14,163 nt of DNA from JAIVJN01 sp036732565 (GCA_036732565.1 DAINCF010000152.1:1-14163), one strand, 5' to 3'; positions 7,415-14,152 are shown, numbered from the stretch's first letter. Made by a program: numbers and translations. The notes: generated by a model not told the origin, from the sequence alone.

Positions 7415-8772
7415 CGTGAGGTCCGCAAGAACGCGAAGTACGCGACGACGCCGGCGATGAGGAACACCACCGAAAACACGATCCCCTCGAACGGGCCGGC
7501 GAAGAAGAGGTACAGCCAGAACGCCAGCGAGACGATCGCCGGCACCGGATACAGCCACATCTTGAAGGGCTGCGGGATGTCCTTGCGGAGTTGATACAGC
7601 AGGATGACCGCCGCGCATTGCCAGACGAATCGCAGCAGGATCTGCACCTGCATCAGCCAGTTCACCAGCTGACCGAGGGTGAAGAAGCAGAACGGCACCG
7701 AAATGAGGCCGATGGCCAGCAGCGACACGTGCGGGAAGCGCTTGGTCGGATGGACCTTGGCGAACACGCGGAAGAAGTCCCCGTCTCGGGCGGCGGCAAA
7801 CGGCACTCGCGAGTAGCCCAGAATCACCGCGAAGAGTGACGCGGCCGCGACGAAGAGCACGAGCGCCGTCATCACGATGCCGGCAACGCGGCCGAGCTCG
7901 GGATCGGAGAACGTCCGCGCGATGAACACCGACGCGACGCTGCGCGTCTGCTCCGCTTCCTGCCACGGAATCATGCCCAGGATGACCACCGTCATCATGA
8001 CGTAGAGCACCGCGACGATGACGATCGACCAGACGATCGATTGCGGGATGGTGCGCTGCGGTGTCCGGATCTCCTCGCCTATGTTGCAGACTTGGTTGTA
8101 GCCGCCGTAGCTGTACATCGCCAGCACGGACGCCGCGCCGATGCCGCCGATGAGCCTTCCGTCCAGCACGAACGCCTCTGGCGGAAAGTCGAACGCTTGC
8201 CGCAGCGAGAACGTGAAGAGGCCAGCGACAATCACCCAGCCGATGGTGAGGAACACGACGACCAGCATGACGATGGTGAGACGTCCAATCGACTGGATGT
8301 CTCGGTACAGCAAGAGCGTCATGGCGACGCACACGCCCGCCGCCACTAGGTGATGCGCAGGGATGGACATCGACGTCCAATAGAACTGCAGGTAGTCGGC
8401 GAAGCCCACTGCGCCACCGGCGATCGACAGGGGCGCCACGAGGATCGTCTGGAAGATGAAGAGAAAGGCCATCAGCCGGCCAAGCCCGAACGGCTTGTAG
8501 GCCTCGCGCAGATACAGATACGGTCCACCGCTTCCCGGAAGCGCCGCGCCGAGATGCGCGTAGACGAGGCCATCGCACAGCGCCAACACCGCACCGGCCA
8601 GCCATGCGTAGATGATGTGCGGCCCCTGCATCGCCGTGATCATGAAGGGGATGGTCAGGAACGGCCCGATCCCGACCATGCTGATGATGTTGGTCGCGGT
8701 CGCCTCGAGAAAGCCCATCCGCCGGACGAGATCGCCGGTCGTCGCGCCGCTCGCCGTCGTCGCGTCGCTCAC
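7387..8772 (-). CDS. APC-superfamily permease (amino acid/polyamine type)
   Basis: A 461-residue inner-membrane transporter with about 12 hydrophobic segments, the usual size for APC permeases. The first helix has GIGPFLTIPF, matching the unwound glycine-rich substrate and ion site of the fold. PGSGGPYLYLREAYKP near residues 80-95 and YGGYNQVCNIGEEIRTPQRTIPQSI near 240-265 are typical family motifs; the glutamate-containing loop recalls LAT-like members. Known relatives carry amino acids, polyamines or related amines, so a role beside a glycosidase is unexpected and could mean an amino-sugar-like or peptide-like substrate (inference). The start is a GTG at 8772 whose last bases overlap the TGA of the upstream GH4 gene, with no clear Shine-Dalgarno, which indicates translational coupling. 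The C-terminal tail RSPRRHEGG is encoded by the neighbouring repeat cluster and is probably not ancestral. Confidence 0.9.
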   Translation of the reverse strand: MSDATTASGATTGDLVRRMGFLEATATNIISMVGIGPFLTIPFMITAMQGPHIIYAWLAGAVLALCDGLVYAHLGAALPGSGGPYLYLREAYKPFGLGRLMAFLFIFQTILVAPLSIAGGAVGFADYLQFYWTSMSIPAHHLVAAGVCVAMTLLLYRDIQSIGRLTIVMLVVVFLTIGWVIVAGLFTFSLRQAFDFPPEAFVLDGRLIGGIGAASVLAMYSYGGYNQVCNIGEEIRTPQRTIPQSIVWSIVIVAVLYVMMTVVILGMIPWQEAEQTRSVASVFIARTFSDPELGRVAGIVMTALVLFVAAASLFAVILGYSRVPFAAARDGDFFRVFAKVHPTKRFPHVSLLAIGLISVPFCFFTLGQLVNWLMQVQILLRFVWQCAAVILLYQLRKDIPQPFKMWLYPVPAIVSLAFWLYLFFAGPFEGIVFSVVFLIAGVVAYFAFLRTSRSPRRHEGG

Positions 8773-10064
8773 TGCAGCACCAGCGAGGTCAACAGCGCGT
8801 CAGCCGCCTGGATCGTCGGCACGAGTGGATTCGACGCCAGCGCGTGGCGCGCGAGGGCGGCATCACCGCTGAGCGCCGCCTCGACGGTGCGCCGCTCGTA
8901 CTCCTTCACGCGCTGCAACAGCGATCGGGCTTGCTCGGGCACCCGGCCGACGTACAACGGCAAGGCGCCGTTCGCGTTCACGACGCATGGCACCTCCACC
9001 ACGTCATCGTCCGCGAGATCGGGGATGTTGCCGCGATTGCCGACGTTCAACGGGATGATGGCGCCGGAGTTGAAGTGGATCGCACGCACCGTGTTGAGCG
9101 CGATGCGATCGTATCCGGTGACTTCGGCCCAGGGAGACCTGGCGCGCGGCGCGCTCGATCCCGACTCGATCTGCATGTAGCCGGCATCACGCGCCGCGAT
9201 GTAGGCCTCGTAGATCTCGACCGGATCTCGGTCGGCCTTCGCGAGGTCGTCCATCAACTGGCGGTTGAGGTGTTCGATGACGCGGCCGCGGCTGTTGCCC
9301 GCGCGCTTCATGTTCGCGACCGCCCGTTCGCCGGAGTAATAGAAGTATACGTACTCGGTCGGCAAGAGCCGCAGCTGGCGCAGGAAGTCCGCGTCGAACA
9401 GCGGCGTCCGATAGACGCGTGCCAGGCGCTCGGGCTCGGCCCACAGACGATGCAGCTGGGGATGCCCACGATGATAGACCTCGCGCACCCAGCCCAAGTG
9501 GTTCAAGCCAAAGTAGTCGACGAACGCTTCGGTCGAAGGGATGTCCAGCGCGTGACACACCTCCTCGTAGGTTTCGGTTGGTGTGTCGCAGATGCCGATG
9601 ATGCGCGCGCCGGTGGCCGTCCGCACGGCTTGAGTGATGATGCCGACCGGATTGGTGAAATTGATGATCCACGCCGCTGGCGCCAGCTCCGCCACCTGAC
9701 GGGCGTAGGCGACCACGTGCGGAACCGTGCGCATCGCCATCGCGAAGCCGGCCGGTCCGACGGTCTCCTGCCCGACCAGTCCGAGATCGAGCGCCGCGGA
9801 TTCGTCCTGCGCGCGCGAGGCGATACCGCCAACGCGGATGCTGATGAACACGACGTCAGCGCCGGCAATCGCTTCCGCAGAGGACGCGCTCGTCGTCAGT
9901 CGAATGCGGCCGCTGACGCGGCGCGCGAGGCCGGCGACGACCTCGAGACGCGTACGATCGATGTCGAACAGCGCAATGTGGTCGATCGGCAGATCCGAGC
10001 GCGTGAGCCCGTTGACGAGGAGCGGCGTCCGCACGCCGGCGCCGCCGATGATCGCAAGTTTCAC
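8769..10064 (-). CDS. GH4 family NAD- and metal-dependent (phospho-)glycosidase, 6-phospho-beta-glucosidase-like
   Basis: A 431-residue cytoplasmic enzyme of glycoside hydrolase family 4. These enzymes use NAD+ and Mn2+ to oxidise C3 of the sugar, eliminate the aglycone and re-reduce the product. The N-terminal Rossmann motif is IIGGAGVRTP (residues 5-14). FISIRVGG (73-80), NFTNP (135-139), GICDTP with Cys159 and GLNHLGW with His189 are the family signatures; the Cys and His are the expected metal ligands. A tyrosine-rich stretch at 238-243 may supply the catalytic base, though I could not align it exactly. Most characterised close relatives require a 6-phosphorylated glycoside. The start is GTG at 10064 with AGGAG six bases upstream, overlapping the TGA of the kinase gene. 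The stop overlaps the permease start. No phosphotransferase genes are nearby, so substrate phosphorylation may come from the coupled kinase (inference). Alpha- versus beta-specificity is not determined by eye. Confidence 0.92.
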   Translation of the reverse strand: MKLAIIGGAGVRTPLLVNGLTRSDLPIDHIALFDIDRTRLEVVAGLARRVSGRIRLTTSASSAEAIAGADVVFISIRVGGIASRAQDESAALDLGLVGQETVGPAGFAMAMRTVPHVVAYARQVAELAPAAWIINFTNPVGIITQAVRTATGARIIGICDTPTETYEEVCHALDIPSTEAFVDYFGLNHLGWVREVYHRGHPQLHRLWAEPERLARVYRTPLFDADFLRQLRLLPTEYVYFYYSGERAVANMKRAGNSRGRVIEHLNRQLMDDLAKADRDPVEIYEAYIAARDAGYMQIESGSSAPRARSPWAEVTGYDRIALNTVRAIHFNSGAIIPLNVGNRGNIPDLADDDVVEVPCVVNANGALPLYVGRVPEQARSLLQRVKEYERRTVEAALSGDAALARHALASNPLVPTIQAADALLTSLVLQ

Positions 10065-10978
10065 GCGTCTCTCCTCGGTCCCCGGGCCGCGACCTCACGC
10101 GCGGTCGGAAGGCCGTCGAGTCCGCCCGGCGCTTTCGTGGACATGCTGCCGACGAAGCTGCCGAGCCGCAACGACGCGTCGTTCGACCACCCCTTCAAGC
10201 GCCCGTAGAGAAACCCTCCGTTGAAGGCGTCGCCCGCCCCGGTCGTGTCCACGGCGGCAACGCGAGGCGCGGCCGCACGCAGCGATCCCGTCGGCAGCAC
10301 GACGCAGCTCCCTCGCCGACCGAGCTTCACGACGACCTGTGCGTCCGATTGCCGCCAGACGTCGAGCGCCGCGGGAAGCGTGCGCTTCCTCGCGTACAAC
10401 CGCGCTTCCTGCTCGTTGACGAACACCAGATCGAGTGCGCCGACCAGGCGCTGGAAATGCCGATCGCGGAGCAAGACCCGACTCCACCCGAAGTCCCACG
10501 AGCAGGTGATGCCTCGACGCCGGAGCGCGAGGACCGCGTCCCGCCACGGGCGACAGTCACGCGGTTGCAGCGCCAGGTGAACGTGACGCGCGCGAAGCTT
10601 CGGCACGGTGCCGAGCAGCCGCTGTTCCAGTCGATCGTTCATGCCGTTGAACGTGACGAAGGTACGGTTGGACCGCGTCGACAGCGCGGCGGAGATCGCG
10701 TAAGGCTCGTCGGCACGCCGGAGATTGGTCACCCGCACGCCCTCGCGCGTCACGCGCGCCGCGCCGTCCTCGCCAAGGCCGCTGTACACCTGGCACCGCA
10801 GCCCGAGACGCGCCGCCGCGACCGCCGTGATCACCGCGCCGCCGCCGATCGTCCGCGCGAAGCCGCTGGTCTTGATCTCCTCGCCCGGGCCCGGGAGCCG
10901 TGGGAGATCGAGAAAGATGAGGTCCTCGAACGCTTCGCCCAGCGTGATCAAATCGGCCGTCGGCACGCGCGCCAACAT
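10061..10978 (-). CDS. PfkB-family carbohydrate kinase, first gene of the GH4 operon
   Basis: A 305-residue ribokinase-fold kinase that transfers phosphate from ATP to a sugar or nucleoside. The fold begins at DLITLGEAFEDLIFLDLPRLPGPGE, the N-terminal glycine motif is IGGGAVITAVAAARLG (44-59), and the C-terminal signature DTTGAGDAFNGGFLYG (244-259) carries the catalytic base Asp250. The N-terminal motif lacks the asparagine found in many ribokinases, so the substrate may differ. The frame stays open upstream to 11104, but that part overlaps the divergent kinase gene and lacks family similarity. The ATG at 10978 starts just before the fold and is chosen. Only a weak GGGA lies seven bases before it, and the candidate -10 is very close, so a very short leader is possible. 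The stop overlaps the GH4 start (GTGA), tying the kinase stoichiometrically to the glycosidase. The sugar is unknown. Confidence 0.88.
   Translation of the reverse strand: MLARVPTADLITLGEAFEDLIFLDLPRLPGPGEEIKTSGFARTIGGGAVITAVAAARLGLRCQVYSGLGEDGAARVTREGVRVTNLRRADEPYAISAALSTRSNRTFVTFNGMNDRLEQRLLGTVPKLRARHVHLALQPRDCRPWRDAVLALRRRGITCSWDFGWSRVLLRDRHFQRLVGALDLVFVNEQEARLYARKRTLPAALDVWRQSDAQVVVKLGRRGSCVVLPTGSLRAAAPRVAAVDTTGAGDAFNGGFLYGRLKGWSNDASLRLGSFVGSMSTKAPGGLDGLPTAREVAARGPRRDA
10071..10075 (-). promoter_or_regulatory. Ribosome binding site of the GH4 gene inside the kinase 3' end
   Basis: On the minus strand AGGAG is followed by six bases and then the GTG start of the GH4 gene. It supports GTG 10064 as start despite the four-base overlap with the kinase stop. 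Confidence 0.6.
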
Positions 10979-10988
10979 AGCATGTTCC

Positions 10989-10996
10989 CATATACT
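10989..10996. promoter_or_regulatory. Overlapping -10 elements of two divergent kinase genes
   Basis: The eight bases CATATACT are the only AT-rich spot in the 27-bp gap. On the plus strand they contain TATACT (10991-10996, 5 of 6 consensus), nine bases before the ATG at 11006. On the minus strand they contain TATATG (10994-10989, 4 of 6), ten bases before the ATG at 10978. With the usual spacing both transcripts would start at or within a few bases of the start codon, so one or both may be leaderless. No good -35 is visible for either direction. Confidence 0.4.
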
Positions 10997-11005
10997 GCCA
11001 CCCGC

Positions 11006-11953
11006 ATGTCTCGACCGCTCGGCAGCCCTGTCTGCGATGTTCTCGGTGTCGGTGCGAACTCGGTCGACTTCGTCAATCTCCTGCCCGGATACCCCCGCCC
11101 GCACGGCACGCTCGCCAAGATGCGCATCCGTCGCCAGGAGACGTCGTGCGGCGGGCAGATGGCCACGGCGCTGTCCACCTGCGCGAGCTTCGGGCTGCGC
11201 GCCAAATACATCGGCGTCAGCGGCACGGATGAGAACGGCAAGCGCGTACGACGCGCGCTCGCGGAGCGCGACATCGACATGACCGACGCCGTGATCCGCG
11301 ACGCGCCGAATCAGTTCGCCGTCATCCTCGTGGACGAGAACAGTGGGGAGCGGATTGTCTTGTGGGATCGGGACGAGCGCCTGAGCCTTCGGCCGCGCGA
11401 GCTGCCGCTCGAGCTCGTTGCGTCCTCACGCCTCGTGCATGTCGACGATGTGGATCAGGAGGCGGCGATTCGCGCCGCCTCGGCGGCGCGCGCGCACGGT
11501 CTCCCGGTGACGAGCGATCTCGATCGCCTCACGGATCGAACCGAGGAGCTCCTGACGGCGGTGACGATTCCTATCCTCGCCGAACACGTCCCGCCGGCCC
11601 TGACCGGACACGACGATCAGGAGCGCGCGCTCCGCGCGCTGCGCAGGACCCACGACGGCGTACTCATCGTCACGCTCGGCCCCGGAGGCGTGATGGCCCT
11701 TGACGGCGATCGCTTGGTGCACGTCCCGGCCTTCGCGGTCCCGGTGATCGACACGACCGGCGCGGGAGACGTGTTTCGGGGCGCCTTCATCTACGGATGG
11801 CTGCACGAGTGGCCGCTGGATCGGACGCTGCGCTTCGCGAACGCCGCGGCGGCGGTGAGCTGCACGCGTCTGGGGGCACTCAACGGTGTGCCGACGTTGG
11901 ACGAAACGGCTCAGCTGCTCGACGAGTCTCTCAGTCTCGAGAAGAAGGCTTAG
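11006..11953 (+). CDS. PfkB-family carbohydrate kinase, ribokinase-like, divergent from the GH4 operon
   Basis: A 315-residue cytoplasmic sugar kinase of the ribokinase fold. VLGVGANSVDFVNLLPGYP (12-30) opens the fold, TSCGGQMATALSTCASFG (46-63) is the substrate-binding glycine motif, and DTTGAGDVFRGAFIYG (249-264) holds the anion hole and catalytic Asp255. It has a fuller ribokinase pattern than the operon kinase and is not a close copy of it, so the two probably act on different sugars, or one is a specialised paralogue. ATG 11006 is preferred because the fold starts directly after it; ATG 10982 would add eight residues, and the frame stays open far upstream only because it shadows the other kinase. 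No Shine-Dalgarno is present before 11006, while TATACT lies nine bases upstream, which suggests a leaderless message. The shared 27-bp promoter region suggests common regulation with the GH4 operon. Ribokinase and fructose- or sulfofructose-type kinases are all possible. Confidence 0.88.
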   Translation: MSRPLGSPVCDVLGVGANSVDFVNLLPGYPRPHGTLAKMRIRRQETSCGGQMATALSTCASFGLRAKYIGVSGTDENGKRVRRALAERDIDMTDAVIRDAPNQFAVILVDENSGERIVLWDRDERLSLRPRELPLELVASSRLVHVDDVDQEAAIRAASAARAHGLPVTSDLDRLTDRTEELLTAVTIPILAEHVPPALTGHDDQERALRALRRTHDGVLIVTLGPGGVMALDGDRLVHVPAFAVPVIDTTGAGDVFRGAFIYGWLHEWPLDRTLRFANAAAAVSCTRLGALNGVPTLDETAQLLDESLSLEKKA

Positions 11954-11965
11954 GGTTTGCGACGT

Positions 11966-12126
11966 GAGGCTTGGGACCCCAACGGCTTGGGGCTCGAGAC
12001 TTGGGGCGTGAGCAATCGGTACGTAGCGCAGCGTGCTCCTGGGGCCCGAGGCTTGCATAGCGAGCCTCGGGCCTCAAGCAAGGCCGCAAGGCTCAGGCCT
12101 CGAGTGCAAAGCCCTGAGGCGTGAGC
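11966..12126. repeat. Intergenic cluster of degenerate GGCTTGGGG units with a hairpin
   Basis: The 188 bp between the kinase and dps genes hold no open frame of note. Units close to GGCTTGGGG recur at 11967-11975, 11984-11992 and 11998-12006, and inverted or diverged forms (GCCTCGGGCC, GGCCTCGAG) follow. GCGTGAGCA occurs at both 12006-12014 and 12119-12127. Within it, GGCCCGAGGCT (12043-12053) pairs perfectly with 12063-12073 across a nine-base loop. No T-run follows, so it is not a classical terminator, though it could end the kinase transcript. Confidence 0.5.
12019..12031 (+). repeat. Fragment of the CGTACGTAGCGCAGG repeat end
   Basis: GTACGTAGCGCAG matches bases 2-14 of the 18-bp end of the element in the PIG-L gene, but the sequence then diverges and no partner arm is found within the intergenic stretch. 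It looks like a decayed or truncated copy. Confidence 0.4.
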
Positions 12127-12127
12127 A

Positions 12128-12133
12128 GAAGGA
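12128..12133 (+). promoter_or_regulatory. Ribosome binding site of the dps-like gene
   Basis: GAAGGA/AAGGAG lies eight bases before the ATG at 12142. This chooses ATG 12142 over the in-frame GTG 12121, which lies before the site. Confidence 0.6.
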
Positions 12134-12141
12134 GTCCCAGT

Positions 12142-12669
12142 ATGGCCATGGCAGCAAAGCCGTCCCGTGCGGATGTCAAGTCGATCTCGCGCGAGCTGTC
12201 GAGCGAAAACACCGCTGAAAGCCCAGTCGTGCAGGATCTTCGAAGACAGGTCGCCAACGCCTTCGTGCTGTATTGCAACTACAAGCACTATCACTGGCAG
12301 ACCTACGGTCCGCTGTTCCGCGATCTCCACAAGCTGTTCGATCGCTTCGCTGAAGAGGTGCTGGAGTCGCTGGATCCGCTGGCCGAACGCGTGCGCATGA
12401 TCGGTCAGGATCCGCCGGCTCACCCGCTGGAGGCGACCGACCTCGCGACCGTGTCGACCGCTGCCTCCGAGGGCAACATGCGCGACATGCTCGAAGAAGC
12501 GAATCGCAACCAGCTGATTGTCATCAAGGAAATGCGCACGGCGGCGAAGACGGCCGATGAGCACAACGATCCAGGCACCGTCGACCTGTTCTCGAAGCTC
12601 GTCCAAACGCACGAGAAGCACGAGTGGTGGGTCCGCGACATCCTTCGCAAGGGTGACGGACTGACCTGA
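12142..12669 (+). CDS. dps: Dps-family ferritin-like DNA-protecting protein
   Basis: A 175-residue protein of the Dps/starvation ferritin family. Such proteins form hollow 12-mers that oxidise Fe(II) with peroxide, store iron and in many cases coat DNA. The motif HYHWQTYGPLFRDLHKLFDRF is unmistakable. All five ferroxidase ligands known from E. coli Dps are present at the same residue numbers: His51, His63, Asp67, Asp78 and Glu82. Long helices follow to the HEKHEWWVRDIL stretch near the C-terminus. The first 15 residues contain Lys and Arg and could contact DNA as in E. coli, which is inference. The gene stands alone: a repeat-filled 188-bp gap precedes it and a palindromic element follows its stop by 18 bp. 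No clear promoter or OxyR/PerR-like site is recognised. The family call is very secure; DNA binding is not shown by sequence. Confidence 0.93.
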   Translation: MAMAAKPSRADVKSISRELSSENTAESPVVQDLRRQVANAFVLYCNYKHYHWQTYGPLFRDLHKLFDRFAEEVLESLDPLAERVRMIGQDPPAHPLEATDLATVSTAASEGNMRDMLEEANRNQLIVIKEMRTAAKTADEHNDPGTVDLFSKLVQTHEKHEWWVRDILRKGDGLT

Positions 12670-12687
12670 GCTGCGAACGCCAATTAG

Positions 12688-12755
12688 TGTACGGAGCGCA
12701 GGCCTTCAGGTCTGCCGACGCGACCAGGCAGCCTGAAGGGCTGCGCTACGTACGA
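12688..12755. repeat. Short palindromic element of the CGTACGTAGCGCAGG family
   Basis: The left arm TGTACGGAGCGCAGGCC plus TTCAGGTCTGCC (12688-12715) pairs with the right arm at about 12727-12755, which reads CGTACGTAGCGCAGCCC on the opposite strand. The core is only about a dozen bases, so the unit is a near-complete hairpin with a few mismatches. It fills the 110 bp between the convergent dps and BON/SRPBCC genes and could stop transcription from both sides. Confidence 0.7.
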
Positions 12756-12779
12756 TGCAGCGCGGGCGAGAATCGAACC

Positions 12780-13952
12780 TCAGCGGTCCCAGGCCAGCAC
12801 GTCGCGAGCCGGTAGCCGCGCGTCGTGCGGCAACTGCCCTGTCTCGAGCAGCGTCTTCAAGCGGACGAGGTCGGCGTCGAAGCTGCTCTTCGGATCGACA
12901 CCGAACGCCTGCGCGAGGCGATGGCCGAACCATCCTCCGGGCGGGTTGTACGACATCCGGATTTGCACGCGCGTCCGATCATCATCACCGTCGCCGATCG
13001 GCTCGAACCGGACGATGCCGGCGTGCTCGACGATGGGCCGCCCAATCGTGCGCCAGCCGAACGCCTGATTCGGCACGAACGTCGAAATCTCGGCGTCGAA
13101 CTGTACCGGCGTGCCCGCTGGGCCGACCACAGACCACCGCGACTGTCCAGGGCGGCCGGACGGCCGAACGTCGAGGACATGCGACACGAACAGCGGAAAG
13201 TTTTCATAGGCCGTCCAGAACGCGAACACATGCTCGACCGGTGCGTCGATGGTGATGGCCTTCTGCACGTCGATGGCGCGCCGATGCGCGCCGATGCCTG
13301 TCAGGCGTCGCATCTCGAGATTGGTCGCGGCCCGCGCGAAGAGGCCGAGCCCCGTCGCCGCCAGCACGGCGCCCGATGTGTCCCGCCGCGCGGCGCCGTA
13401 GCCGGCCAGCGCCGTGCCAGTCGCACCGGCAATCAGCCGAATGGTCGGCGACCACGTGCTCTGCAGAATCTCCGGTTGCATCGCTCGCGGATGGCCGCCT
13501 TGAAGCACCGGAATATCGGCGGCGTCGTGACGGTCGAGGTTGTCGACGAGCTCACGGACGCCGGGAATGCCGCGGACCGCCTTCAAGACCCGCGATGCTT
13601 CGTCTCGCAGAATCGGTCCGCTCAGCCGCACGACACCCGCTGTGGCCGCCACGTCGATGGCCCGTGGATGCGAGGCAACGCGGCCGAGGTGGGCGCGGAC
13701 ACGCTCCACGAGAACCACGCTGTCGGTGGAACGGTGGTTCATCGCCGTCCGCAGTCGCGCCGCGGTGCCCGACGCGCGATGGGAGAGGTCGCGCTTGGCG
13801 ACGCTCATGGCGTCGGCGCTGCGATGGGCGGCATGTGTGAGGCGATCTCGGGCGCGTGCCCGGCGCGTCGCGCCGCGCTCGGGATCGAGGAAATACATGA
13901 GGCCGGCACCCCAGCCGACGCCAGTCATCAAAGCTCTGCGTGCGTTGACCAT
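12780..13952 (-). CDS. BON domain / two-helix membrane segment / SRPBCC (polyketide cyclase-like) fusion protein
   Basis: A 390-residue protein with three parts. The N-terminal GVGWGAGLMYFLDPERGATRRARARDR is a motif often seen in these envelope or stress proteins, with one short hydrophobic segment before a basic stretch. A BON domain follows at about 76-145 (VRAHLGRVASHPRAIDVAATAGVVRLSGPI, GIPGVRELVDNLD); BON domains are thought to bind lipid or membrane surfaces. Residues about 168-210 form two hydrophobic helices resembling the YgaP/DUF2892 membrane unit (WSPTIRLIAGATGTALAGYG, GAVLAATGLGLFARAATNLE). The rest, from about 225, is an SRPBCC hydrophobic-cavity domain (KAITIDAPVEHVFAFWTAYENFPLF, WRTIGRPIVEHAGIVRFEP). 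The ligand is unknown. Start ATG 13952 has only a G-run upstream. Convergent with dps; a repeat element lies upstream, so its promoter is unclear. Domain order is a recognised combination; function is not established. Confidence 0.85.
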   Translation of the reverse strand: MVNARRALMTGVGWGAGLMYFLDPERGATRRARARDRLTHAAHRSADAMSVAKRDLSHRASGTAARLRTAMNHRSTDSVVLVERVRAHLGRVASHPRAIDVAATAGVVRLSGPILRDEASRVLKAVRGIPGVRELVDNLDRHDAADIPVLQGGHPRAMQPEILQSTWSPTIRLIAGATGTALAGYGAARRDTSGAVLAATGLGLFARAATNLEMRRLTGIGAHRRAIDVQKAITIDAPVEHVFAFWTAYENFPLFVSHVLDVRPSGRPGQSRWSVVGPAGTPVQFDAEISTFVPNQAFGWRTIGRPIVEHAGIVRFEPIGDGDDDRTRVQIRMSYNPPGGWFGHRLAQAFGVDPKSSFDADLVRLKTLLETGQLPHDARLPARDVLAWDR

Positions 13953-13982
13953 GCCCCCCGCACTGCGAGATAGATGCCAGGC

Positions 13983-14075
13983 CGTACGCAGCGCAGGCCT
14001 TCCAGGCTTGCCCTCGCCGGCTCGACATTGAGCTGCCTCGGCGATAGGCAGGCCTGAAGGCCTGCGCTACGCACG
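13983..14075. repeat. Third palindromic element of the CGTACGTAGCGCAGG family, upstream of the BON/SRPBCC gene
   Basis: The left arm CGTACGCAGCGCAGGCCT with CCAGGCTTGCC following (13983-14012) pairs with the right arm at 14047-14075, which on the opposite strand reads CGTGCGTAGCGCAGGCCT and TCAGGCCTGCC. The 34-base core is unrelated by eye to the cores of the other two copies. It lies 30 bp upstream of the start of the BON/SRPBCC gene, so it either separates that gene from its promoter or is part of its leader. The rest of 13953-14163 holds no gene that I can support. Confidence 0.7.
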
Positions 14076-14114
14076 CCAAACGATGTTCGCGTACCCCGCC
14101 AAACGATGTTCGCG
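14074..14114 (+). repeat. Two direct copies of an 18-base sequence
   Basis: CGCCAAACGATGTTCGCG occurs at 14074-14091 and again, identically, at 14097-14114, a period of 23 bases, directly after the palindromic element. Each copy also contains a partial internal palindrome (CGCcaaacgatgttcGCG). It could be a paired protein-binding site or the start of a short tandem repeat. Confidence 0.55.
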
Positions 14115-14140
14115 CGCCTATCGGTCGCGGCGATCGATGC

Positions 14141-14152
14141 GGCGACGTCGCC
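14141..14152. repeat. Perfect 12-bp palindrome
   Basis: GGCGACGTCGCC is self-complementary. It lies in the non-coding right end of the window, so it may be an operator or part of a hairpin whose context is cut off. Confidence 0.3.

Noticed and set aside
10979..11104. Longer N-terminus for the minus-strand kinase starting at 11104
   Set aside because: It would overlap 99 bases of the divergent kinase gene, and the extra 42 residues do not resemble any part of the PfkB fold, which begins right after the ATG at 10978.
12043..12073. Classical rho-independent terminator after the second kinase gene
   Set aside because: The 11-bp stem is perfect but no run of T follows, and it is 90 bp past the stop within a region of many related repeats, so it is kept only as a hairpin.
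12760..12795. A tRNA-like T-arm: the minus strand reads GAGGTTCGATTCTCGC
   Set aside because: The T-stem cannot form more than two pairs, and no anticodon arm, D-arm or acceptor stem is found around it. Most of it is the last codons of the BON/SRPBCC gene and its downstream sequence.
12825..13973. A 382-codon plus-strand open frame opposite the BON/SRPBCC gene
   Set aside because: The minus strand has clear BON and SRPBCC motifs in one continuous frame; the plus frame has no motif and would overlap it almost entirely.
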